Shown here: positions 7,919 to 15,214 of the stretch, piece by piece | Position numbering within the stretch: the first letter of the stretch is position 1 | Layout: every line of letters starts with the position of its first letter | Source: Cytophagales bacterium | Lineage (GTDB): Bacteria > Bacteroidota > Bacteroidia > Cytophagales > Cyclobacteriaceae | Assembly: GCA_016124425.1 (NCBI GenBank) | Contig: WGNT01000090.1 | Span: 1-44,924, forward strand | Reading direction: 5' to 3' | DNA length: 44,924 bases | Position numbers and translations under genes: made by a program | The notes under the pieces: model-generated | Told to the model about the DNA's origin: nothing | What the model saw: only the letters and a program-made list of their open reading frames with translations | Database searches by the model: none

Positions 7919-9136
7919 ATGCCCATCCAAACCCAAACTACCCGAAGACACTTTTTAAAAACTGCCGGAATTATAGGATCTTCCCTTTTGATTCATCCCC
8001 GCTTTGCTTTTGCAGGGCCGCCCAAAACCGACCGAAAGGTCCGTGTGGGAATTGTGGGTGGTAGGTTTGGTACCAGTTTTTATTTTCATGAGCATCCCAA
8101 TTGTACCGTGGAAGCAGTAAGTGACCTTCGGAAGGACAGAAGGGATAAGCTGATGGAAGTGTATCAATGTGCGAAAAGTTATTCGTCACTGGCTGAATTG
8201 TTAAAAGATCCCAAGGTGGAGGCAGTTTTTGTGGCTACTCCGGCTCCTGACCATGCAGCGCATGTTCTTGCTTGCTTGGACGCAGGAAAGCATGTGCTTT
8301 GTGCCGTGCCGGCTGCGCTAAGTTTGGAAGATAGCGAAAGGCTATCCCAGGCTGTAAAAGCCTCTGGCCTCACTTACATGATGGCGGAGACAAGCACCTT
8401 TCATCAGGTGGTGATTTCTGCGAGGAAATTCCACGAAAAAGGAGAATTTGGTGAAATTTTTCGCACGGAAGCGGAGTACCACCACCCGGGTCTTGAGGTG
8501 TTGTATTATGAAGGTGGCAAACCTACCTGGCGATTTGGACTTCCTCCGATGCTATATCCCACCCACTGTACCGCTTACCCCATTTCTGTTACCGGAGAAC
8601 GCCTTACGAGTGTTAGCTGCCTTGGGTGGGGGGATCAAAGTGAAGCGTTGAAAGGGAATCCCTATAACAACCCCTTCTGGAATGAAACGGCGTTATTCCG
8701 TACAGATAAAGGTAATGCCAGTCGAATATCCATCTGTTGGAGAGGCGCATTGATGGGGACGGAACGTGGTGAGTGGCATGGAAGTAAAATGAGTCTGTAT
8801 GCAAACGACCCCAATGGCCTTGGGGAGATCAAGATAAATGGTTCCGAAGAACTCGGCAGAGATGATGCGGGATTTTTGTACAAGCAAGCACAAAAGGAAG
8901 CGTACGAACAGCCGGATTGGTGGAATTCCGACATGCTTCCGGAAACGCTCCGCCACAACAGTGGGCACGACGGTTCCCATACCTTTATCACCCACGAATT
9001 TATAGATGCTATTGTAAGCAATAGACGACCTATGGTAGATATTCGCGAAGCGCTGGCCTATACAGTTCCCGGAATCGTCGCCCATCAATCCGCATTAAAG
9101 GATGGAGAGACACTGAAAATCCCGAATTTTGGTTGA
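7919..9136 (+). CDS. Tat-exported Gfo/Idh/MocA-family protein with altered EKP motif
   Basis: The first ATG (7919) gives a 405-residue protein MPIQTQTTRRHFLKTAG with a Tat signal. An upstream TTG at 7877 would add residues before the RR motif and is less likely. The Rossmann start is VGIVGGRFG, and FVATPAPDHAAH matches the family. Where most members have EKP, this one has HVLCAVPAALS, so the usual catalytic Lys is missing. It may use another base, or act in binding rather than oxidation. The WRFGLPP and GHDGSH segments lie in the substrate domain. It is divergent from the oxidoreductase at 6423-7787, and the two may act on the same carbohydrate. Confidence 0.88.
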   Translation: MPIQTQTTRRHFLKTAGIIGSSLLIHPRFAFAGPPKTDRKVRVGIVGGRFGTSFYFHEHPNCTVEAVSDLRKDRRDKLMEVYQCAKSYSSLAELLKDPKVEAVFVATPAPDHAAHVLACLDAGKHVLCAVPAALSLEDSERLSQAVKASGLTYMMAETSTFHQVVISARKFHEKGEFGEIFRTEAEYHHPGLEVLYYEGGKPTWRFGLPPMLYPTHCTAYPISVTGERLTSVSCLGWGDQSEALKGNPYNNPFWNETALFRTDKGNASRISICWRGALMGTERGEWHGSKMSLYANDPNGLGEIKINGSEELGRDDAGFLYKQAQKEAYEQPDWWNSDMLPETLRHNSGHDGSHTFITHEFIDAIVSNRRPMVDIREALAYTVPGIVAHQSALKDGETLKIPNFG

Positions 9137-9175
9137 TTATATGGAATTTTTTTTAAGAATGAGCCAGTCCTTTCT

Positions 9176-10321
9176 TCAATACGTCGGACATGCTGAGATT
9201 TTTTTCTCATTCCTGTTCGTATTGTTGAGCCAGTCCATAATATGGAAATCCGAGGAATGGCAGAATGGACAGGAATGGACCATGCCCCTACTGTCAATAT
9301 AAAAGCTTGACTTACCCGCAGAAAGACAACCTAACCTCCGTTGATAATAGCCGTGGTACATTATTGGTGCAATATATCGGTATTCCGCATCATTGTTCAG
9401 GCGTACAAATAACTTTTCCATGGTGCTGATTTGTTCAAAGGTCAAGGTAACATCTTTTCCCCTGAAATTGCCTTCTGCTTTGGGTTCCAACCATTGAATA
9501 AAATCAGCACCCATCGCAGTGGCTGCTTCGGCATGTGCCGTCAAAAAGGAGGCGTTGGCATTTTCACGTAATACGCAAATGGATATAGCCAGTAACAATC
9601 CCGCCTGATTGGTGGCTTGGGCAGCCATGGTGGCCATCTGATACGCCTGATTGTGTCGTCTGAACGTGTTGTGTTTTTCTGGGTTAATATCATCCAAACT
9701 GACTACTACTCCGGTGACGCCTGCCTGTTTGAGTTTTTGGGCACGTGGTAAATCGAGGTTGAATCCAGAGGTAAGTACCCAAAAATCAGTACTTTTATCT
9801 GCCTCGCGTATCAATTCAAGCATCTCATTAAATCGGACCATGGGCTCGCCTCCGCTTAGTGATACATGGGCCATCCCTTTTGCCTGAAGTTTGGAAATAA
9901 CCTGTTTTAGTTGGTCTACCGCGAATGTTTCATGTAGGTTTAAGTTGTCCCATTCAAAACAATGCTCACAACGCATGGGACATTTCGTGGTTATCGCAAA
10001 ATTTACCTGTTGGTAGCTGTTTATGGGAAATGTGTGCGGCATGAACTTATTCATCTCCGTAAGAACATACCGGTCAAAGTTTTTGGAAGGGAATTCAGGT
10101 AGATAAATTCCGATCCAATATTTTCCGTTTTTCACCGCATATTTTCCTTTTCCTCCTGAAACTTTACGGTCCATTTTCATTATTTCAGTAAAAACCAATT
10201 TTACCTTTTTTATTGATCGATAGACCTTGAAAGCCAGCAAGCCGATGTGAATCTTTACCCATATCCTTAAGGCGATTTGGACTAAATGGGAAGGTCTTGA
10301 ACTGCTTATTGAATTAGCCAT
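9176..10321 (-). CDS. Radical SAM protein with C-terminal auxiliary Cys cluster (cassette copy 1)
   Basis: This 381-residue protein has the radical SAM cluster C114-x3-C118-x2-C121 (CPMRCEHC) and the SAM-binding SLSGGEP motif. The C-terminus has four more cysteines, C332, C351, C354 and C378 (GCLSAG, SCPFC, final CPTY), spaced as in a Twitch/half-SPASM domain that would hold one extra 4Fe-4S cluster. Enzymes of this build often modify peptides or proteins. The start lies 18 bp after the stop of the large lipoprotein gene, so they are likely co-transcribed. It is highly similar throughout to the protein at 14051-15196. No small precursor-peptide gene was seen next to it; the substrate is unknown. 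Confidence 0.9.
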   Translation of the reverse strand: MANSISSSRPSHLVQIALRIWVKIHIGLLAFKVYRSIKKVKLVFTEIMKMDRKVSGGKGKYAVKNGKYWIGIYLPEFPSKNFDRYVLTEMNKFMPHTFPINSYQQVNFAITTKCPMRCEHCFEWDNLNLHETFAVDQLKQVISKLQAKGMAHVSLSGGEPMVRFNEMLELIREADKSTDFWVLTSGFNLDLPRAQKLKQAGVTGVVVSLDDINPEKHNTFRRHNQAYQMATMAAQATNQAGLLLAISICVLRENANASFLTAHAEAATAMGADFIQWLEPKAEGNFRGKDVTLTFEQISTMEKLFVRLNNDAEYRYIAPIMYHGYYQRRLGCLSAGKSSFYIDSRGMVHSCPFCHSSDFHIMDWLNNTNRNEKKISACPTY

Positions 10322-10339
10322 TTTGGAGAAGCTTTCATT

Positions 10340-12046
10340 TTAATTTTGTTTTTTTAATGCTTTCAACGACTTTTTCTTGGAAGATTGATCGGTTAGGTGC
10401 TGACTTTGGCTTATTTCTAGAAACCGTTGTAAACTGTAGGCCGGCAGCATTCCATCGTTTCTAAACTGAGTCAGAAACTTCCAATCTGCCTTGCCTGTGA
10501 ATTCTCGGATAGGTTCATAATATCCCCGGCTGTGCAGAAAAGTAGAATAGGTTTTGTTGGGGTTATAATTCTCAAATCGATACGTCAAATAGGCCCGGTT
10601 TCCTATTTCGGGTTGTTCCATATAAACTCCGTCATTTGCCAAGAGCGGTGACAACACATCTTGGTTCTTTTCATCGATCGCGCTATTTGGTTTGAGGGTT
10701 TCTTTATTTTCGGCTGATATTGGAGTCAATTCGGTCAGCGAGATTTTGTCCAGTTCCCAAAACATAAACCCTGTCCTCAACCTTACTTCCAACCCCTCAT
10801 CCGAGAAGGCAATATTTTCCAATGGAATAAGGACCTCTCGGTTCATCAAAGGCCCAATGGTTTTGATTTTTTGCACTTCCTTCCATCCGCTTTCTGTCTT
10901 TGCCTCTACAGTAAGCATTATTTCCTGCATATCAATCCATTCCAAGGTTTTCTTACCCGATTTTTTCTGCTGTGTTTTAACAAATTTGGAATATTTTTCT
11001 CCAAAAGCACTGTAAAACTCTGCAATTACAAATTCCAGCCAATAGTTGTTTTTAAGTGAAAGGAGCAAACCATACTGGCTTTTAGTGCTAGGATTGTCAA
11101 AATTCACATAGAGTTCATTTACAGGATCGTTGTTGTCCTCATTAAATGTGCAGGCGATGTTGTCCACCTCAGATAGTGGGAAAAGTATATCTATCTCATT
11201 GTTTATACTGGCATTCGTTGGTTTATAGAAAGTAGTGGATTTAAAGAGGTTGCCTGCTGGATCCATAAAGACGCTTTCATCCGGATGATGTTCAACCACC
11301 AGAAGGTCTGCCATATCTGTGTATTGCCGTTCTTTGAGTTCATTGCTGATCATTAGTTTTAAATCCTTATCCATAGAGATATCCGGAAGTGGCAAAAAAT
11401 CCTCACGGGCCAATACGGGAATAATCGCGCCTCCAAAAGTCTCTCCCTGTAAAACGTAGGAGTCGCCATCGTAAACACTTATATAGGGACAGGAGGAGTT
11501 AGCAGCACTGTTAACAGCACTTATAAATAGTAAATAAGCGATAAGGTATATTAATGCATACAACGATAGCGCTGCAGCAGATACCGCCAGGACAGTTATA
11601 CCGGTACTTTTTGCTGTATTCTTTTCGATTACTTCTAGTTTGGTAATATCACTTATGGAGATTTCTACCTGGTCACCTATAGCACCTAAATCGACAAGAT
11701 CGGTATAAAGATGTACCTCTTGTAACACATCGTCATTGGATTTTCTGTATCTATCTGCCCGACCTTCATTATTGAGATAGGTAAAATGTCCCCTTGGCAC
11801 TTGGGCAAGAGTGGCCGTAACTTTTTCTTCCTTAAGGTCAAAACTGAAATTGCTTAAAAGATAGGCTCGCTGTGGGCTTTGTAAAATTAAGGCCTTGTAT
11901 TCCTGCTTTTTTTGTTGCTCAATTACGTCAAAGGAATAGGGGGATACCGGTTTGGTGATCGGTTTGTAATAATTACAACTATTGCTCAATATTATCAGAC
12001 TTAATCCGATCGTCATTATAAAGGGAAATGCAGCTTTTTTCTTCAT
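10340..12046 (-). CDS. Large lipoprotein of the radical SAM cassette (copy 1)
   Basis: This 568-residue protein has a lipoprotein signal (lipobox LSNSC, C24). An N-terminal domain follows (RAYLLSNFSFDLKEE, then VEISISDITKLEVIEK) and a hydrophobic helix around residues 150-175. Next comes a domain opening SSCPYISVYDGDSYVL and GETFGGAI, with C186. The later part is mainly beta-like (NYWLEFVIAEFYSAFGEKYSKF, GFMFWELDKISLT) and ends in a Lys-rich tail. I do not recognise a named family. The SCP..YDG..Y..GE..GGAI block resembles, from memory, uncharacterised lipoproteins in other phyla. It is first in a two-gene unit with the radical SAM gene, and could be that enzyme's substrate or partner. Confidence 0.8.
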   Translation of the reverse strand: MKKKAAFPFIMTIGLSLIILSNSCNYYKPITKPVSPYSFDVIEQQKKQEYKALILQSPQRAYLLSNFSFDLKEEKVTATLAQVPRGHFTYLNNEGRADRYRKSNDDVLQEVHLYTDLVDLGAIGDQVEISISDITKLEVIEKNTAKSTGITVLAVSAAALSLYALIYLIAYLLFISAVNSAANSSCPYISVYDGDSYVLQGETFGGAIIPVLAREDFLPLPDISMDKDLKLMISNELKERQYTDMADLLVVEHHPDESVFMDPAGNLFKSTTFYKPTNASINNEIDILFPLSEVDNIACTFNEDNNDPVNELYVNFDNPSTKSQYGLLLSLKNNYWLEFVIAEFYSAFGEKYSKFVKTQQKKSGKKTLEWIDMQEIMLTVEAKTESGWKEVQKIKTIGPLMNREVLIPLENIAFSDEGLEVRLRTGFMFWELDKISLTELTPISAENKETLKPNSAIDEKNQDVLSPLLANDGVYMEQPEIGNRAYLTYRFENYNPNKTYSTFLHSRGYYEPIREFTGKADWKFLTQFRNDGMLPAYSLQRFLEISQSQHLTDQSSKKKSLKALKKQN

Positions 12047-12414
12047 GGCAATTAACTTTTAGATTATGTTGTAAAAGTGATGGGTGTATGAATTGCCTCC
12101 GAATTTGGCCCACCGTTTCTTGTAGACCAACCGTTAAAAAATTGGGAGCAACCTCTTATGACTTAATAGGGTTGCATTTAAATTTATAAATTATTTTAAT
12201 AAAAAAATAGCTTTGCGTTTTTTGTCTAAAAAGGCGAATGTCGTTTATCGGTTTTCCATTTTAACTTCTGAAAGTTAGATCGTATTATATCATTAATTCA
12301 TGGTCAATAGCATAATTTATATCGGAAAAATGATGAAAAAAAAATGATCCAAACAAAAGTTTAGGCGATATTCTTCACTTTAGTGTGTATAAAAAAATGT
12401 ATTGTGTTAGCAAA
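12047..12414. other. AT-rich intergenic region with upstream element of cassette 1
   Basis: No gene is visible. A block at 12163-12189 (TTAATAGGGTTGCATTTAAAT on +) has a close counterpart at 17009-17040 upstream of the second lipoprotein gene, at almost the same distance from the start codon (about 117 bp). It is a candidate promoter or regulatory element. The remainder to 12414 is AT-rich with no clear structure. Confidence 0.4.
12163..12189 (-). promoter_or_regulatory. Conserved upstream element of the lipoprotein/radical SAM cassette, copy 1
   Basis: Read toward the gene, the element is an ATTTAAAT block followed by CAACCCTATTAA. Copy 2 has ATTTAAAT, a slightly longer spacer and ACAACCTATTAA. 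Both end about 117 bp before the lipoprotein start, in otherwise diverged flanking DNA. This suggests a kept promoter or regulator site; the function is inferred. Confidence 0.4.
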
Positions 12415-12633
12415 TCAACCTTTTTTCAATACTTGCGAATCCCGGGCTCTAATTTGGGCTGCTTCAGAGTCATCCCGGTGCTGATCGTAGGTCTTCAAGT
12501 TAAACTCCTTTAAAATATCCGCAACAACCACATCAGGGGAAAGGCTTTCAATAACAGACCATTCTTCCTCGTGAAAATTTGTAATAGGTACTTTGCGGCC
12601 GTATTTTGATTTGATTTTGTCAAAGTGCTGCAC
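12415..12633 (-). CDS. Small hypothetical protein
   Basis: This 72-residue reading frame, GTG start at 12633, encodes a polar protein (KIKSKYGRKVPITNF, EEEWSVIESLSPDVVVADIL). The frame stays open for eight further codons upstream without an ATG, so it could be the tail of a decayed longer gene. I do not recognise the family. The mix of charged and hydrophobic residues looks protein-like rather than random. There is no signal peptide and no clear operon partner; it lies upstream of the first lipoprotein gene on the same strand, 368 bp away. Confidence 0.35.
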   Translation of the reverse strand: MQHFDKIKSKYGRKVPITNFHEEEWSVIESLSPDVVVADILKEFNLKTYDQHRDDSEAAQIRARDSQVLKKG

Positions 12634-13006
12634 AAAGGGCCATGTATGGAGAAAAGCTTTTTACAGATTTACGGGGGAGCAATACCAGCTCTTTTCCCAC
12701 GATCCCGTAGTTGCTAGTTCTTGACCGGAAATGTCCCAGAGTTTCGAACTTCTATGGATGAAATTCCCGAGATAATTGTGTGGAATCGATCAGCAAAATG
12801 AGTAATATTTATCGCATATTGTAGATTATAATAACATTAAATTTCATATAATAATGTTTAAATATATTTAAATGATGCTTTACATGTATGGTATTGTACA
12901 TTTATAATTTTTGGCACCATTAGTGGCTATTGACATATAGACAGGGTAAAAAATTTACCTTCAAATTTAGTCAATCGTAAATTACGTATCTAAACCAATT
13001 ATTATC
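12634..13006. other. AT-rich intergenic region
   Basis: No convincing gene or RNA is visible. The right half (about 12820-12910) is very AT-rich. The promoter of the secreted protein gene at 13007 must lie in the last ~100 bp, but I see no strong match to the Bacteroidota consensus. Confidence 0.4.
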
Positions 13007-13360
13007 ATGAAAACTCAATTAATTATTCCAGCTCTATTTGTGATGGGCCTTGCATTTTCTCCGGTATCAGCTATGTCGAACGCTGCCAATCCTGCGGCAA
13101 TGGAAACCAATTTCATTCAAGACAGCGAAAAGGTAAAAATTGAAAAGGAAAATTTACCAGAAACGTTAAAGGAGACGATCAAAGCTGATGAGACCACTCG
13201 CGATGCGGAAGTGAAAGAAGCTTGGCAAATGACGGATGGTGAAGGCAAGATCTATTATGCCATCAAATTTGACCATAACGGCACAGAACTTTCGAAGAAA
13301 TATGATGCTACCGGTAAGGAAGTAAAAGAGGATACGGAAGTAAAAGAGAAGAAAGACTAA
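13007..13360 (+). CDS. Small secreted PepSY-like protein
   Basis: This 117-residue protein begins with a clear signal peptide (MKTQLIIPALFVMGLAFSPVSA). The mature part is very hydrophilic and reads like a single PepSY-like repeat: LPETLKETIKAD, then EVKEAWQMTDGEGKIYYAIKF, then a Lys/Glu-rich tail. Such proteins are periplasmic or outer-membrane-associated and of unknown or inhibitory role. It has its own strong terminator 25 bp after the stop (13386-13413), so it is a single-gene unit. It lies between the two radical SAM cassettes but on the opposite strand. Confidence 0.75.
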   Translation: MKTQLIIPALFVMGLAFSPVSAMSNAANPAAMETNFIQDSEKVKIEKENLPETLKETIKADETTRDAEVKEAWQMTDGEGKIYYAIKFDHNGTELSKKYDATGKEVKEDTEVKEKKD

Positions 13361-13385
13361 GGGTTAAACCTCAAGTGTATCAAGA

Positions 13386-13413
13386 AGCACCGATTTTGTC
13401 GGTGCTTTTTTTT
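13386..13413 (+). terminator. Rho-independent terminator of the PepSY-like gene
   Basis: The perfect 8-bp stem AGCACCGA / TCGGTGCT with loop TTTTG is followed at once by a run of T. It lies just past the stop codon at 13360. Confidence 0.9.
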
Positions 13414-13516
13414 ATGCCTAAAACTTTACAAGATTAAGAAAACATTTTTTATAGGGGTTTGAAGTAATTGCTATTCCTCTTAATAATGAAGATAAATAGG
13501 GATTTTGGGTTCCTGT

Positions 13517-13813
13517 TTAACCCTGCGTTAAAATACATAAACTATCTTCAAGCGCTTCTACAGCATGGGTCACTTCCACAGGTATCTCCACTTCATCATA
13601 TTGTCCTAACTGCACAACTCGATGTTCTTCACGGTAATTTACCGCACCTTCCAAAACAGTCAGTTTTGATGGGCTATGGGCTTTGTGCTCTTTCAAAATC
13701 ATACCGTTGTTGAATCCTATCAGAAGTACATTAGTACCGTGGCCATGATGAAGTGACTTTGCCACTGGATGGGTAGCGGATTTTAATGCTTCTTTTATGT
13801 TTTTGATAGTCAT
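13517..13813 (-). CDS. Small cupin-domain protein
   Basis: This 98-residue protein fits a single cupin barrel: LLIGFNNGMILKEHKAHSPSKLTVLEGAVNYREEHR, then YDEVEIPVEVTHAVEALEDSLCIL. The retained His and Glu (KEHKAH, VTHAVEA) could form a metal site, although it is not a textbook cupin signature. Small stand-alone cupins of this type are often found in stress or sugar regulation, but the ligand is unknown. It lies 237 bp from the end of the second radical SAM gene on the same strand; whether it is read with that unit is unclear. Confidence 0.8.
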   Translation of the reverse strand: MTIKNIKEALKSATHPVAKSLHHGHGTNVLLIGFNNGMILKEHKAHSPSKLTVLEGAVNYREEHRVVQLGQYDEVEIPVEVTHAVEALEDSLCILTQG

Positions 13814-14050
13814 ATGTTATCGTCTAAAATAGAAAATTGGAAAAATCTGAATTTATCAGGTTTGCATGGAGTTGAGTCCTACAAATTCTTCAACTGTGAA
13901 TATAGGTGAAAAAATCGGTAGGTGCAATTTAGTAGTCGGACTGTTTATATTGACTTTCAAAAACGTTAGGTTTTATTCTCAGCTAGGGTGGTATTATCCA
14001 TTATCAGAAACTATCTGCAAACTATCACGAGTTCAATTTCAAAAGCATTT

Positions 14051-15196
14051 TTAGTAGGTAGGGCAGGCTGAGATTTTTTTGTTCGTAAGGTCTGTGAGGT
14101 TAAGCAAGTCCATGATGTGGAAATCGGATGAGTGACAGAATGGACAGGAATGGACCATACCTCTACTATCAATGTAAAAGCTGGACTTTCCAGCAGAAAG
14201 GCAACCTAACCTACGTTGATAATAGCCATGGTACATGATAGGAGCAATATGACGGTAAGGCGCATCATGGTTCAGACTTACGAAAGCGGTTTCCATAGCA
14301 CTGATTTGCTCGACATGTAATGTAACGTCTTTTCCCCTGAAGTTTCCTTCTGCTTTTGGTTCCAACCATTGTATAAAATCAGCACCCATAGCAGTGGCCG
14401 CTTCCGCATGTGCGATCAAGAAAGAGGTGTTGGCATTTTCCCGAAGCACACAAACGGAGATAGCCAGCATCAATCCAGCCTGATTGGCTGCGTGGGCAGC
14501 TGTGGTAGCCAGTTGAAAAGCCTGATTGTGTCGTCTAAACGTGTTATGTTTTTCGGGATCAATGTCATCCAGACTTATGATTACACCTGTAGCGCCTGCA
14601 TGTTTTAGTTTTTGGGCGCGGGATAAGTCGAGGTTGAAACCAGAGGTGAGTACCCAGGTATCAGTGCTTGTATGCGTATCGCGGATCAATTCAAGCATCT
14701 CATTGAACCGCACCATCGGCTCACCTCCGCTTAGCGAGATATGCGCTAAGCCTCTTTTTTGCAAGGTTGAAACGATCTGTTTTAGTTGGTCTACCGCGAA
14801 CGTTTCAGGTAGGTTTAAGTTGTCCCATTCAAAACAATGCTCACAGCGCATAGGACATTTTGTGGTTATCGCAAAATTTACCTGTTGGTAGCTGTTTATG
14901 GGAAATGTGTGCGGCAAGTACTTATTCATCTCAGTGAGGATATAGCGGTCAAAGTTTTTGGAAGGGAATGCGGGAAGATAAATTCCGATCCAATATTTCC
15001 CGTTTTTCACCGCATATTTTCGCTTTCCTCCAGAGACTTTACGGTCCATTTTCAGGATTTCCGAGATAACCAGTTTTACCTTTTTCACCGACCCGTAAAC
15101 CCTCAAGGCAAGTAAGATGATATGAACCTTAACCCATATCCGTAATGCGATTTGAACCAGATGAGCAGGTCTGGAACTGCGTATTGAATTAGCCAT
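14051..15196 (-). CDS. Radical SAM protein with C-terminal auxiliary Cys cluster (cassette copy 2)
   Basis: This 381-residue paralogue has the same length as the protein at 9176-10321 and aligns without visible gaps until the last ~20 residues. It has the same C114-x3-C118-x2-C121 (CPMRCEHC), SLSGGEP, and C-terminal C332, C351, C354 and C378. Only the segment before the last Cys differs noticeably (LLNLTDLTNKK instead of WLNNTNRNEKK). Parts of the DNA are nearly identical to copy 1 (for example 14880-14916 against 10006-10042). It starts 18 bp after the lipoprotein gene, exactly as in copy 1. The likely role is modification of a peptide or protein; the substrate is unknown. Confidence 0.9.
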   Translation of the reverse strand: MANSIRSSRPAHLVQIALRIWVKVHIILLALRVYGSVKKVKLVISEILKMDRKVSGGKRKYAVKNGKYWIGIYLPAFPSKNFDRYILTEMNKYLPHTFPINSYQQVNFAITTKCPMRCEHCFEWDNLNLPETFAVDQLKQIVSTLQKRGLAHISLSGGEPMVRFNEMLELIRDTHTSTDTWVLTSGFNLDLSRAQKLKHAGATGVIISLDDIDPEKHNTFRRHNQAFQLATTAAHAANQAGLMLAISVCVLRENANTSFLIAHAEAATAMGADFIQWLEPKAEGNFRGKDVTLHVEQISAMETAFVSLNHDAPYRHIAPIMYHGYYQRRLGCLSAGKSSFYIDSRGMVHSCPFCHSSDFHIMDLLNLTDLTNKKISACPTY

Positions 15197-15214
15197 GTTG
15201 GAAAAGTGTCGGTT

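Noticed and set aside
12800-12910. Very AT-rich stretch as a possible replication origin or phage attachment site
   Set aside because: No DnaA-box cluster, iterons, tRNA gene or integrase nearby; AT-rich intergenic DNA is ordinary here.
13866-14054. A 62-residue plus-strand reading frame between the cupin and the second radical SAM gene
   Set aside because: No recognisable domain, unlikely composition, and its end overlaps the coding strand of the radical SAM gene; most likely chance.
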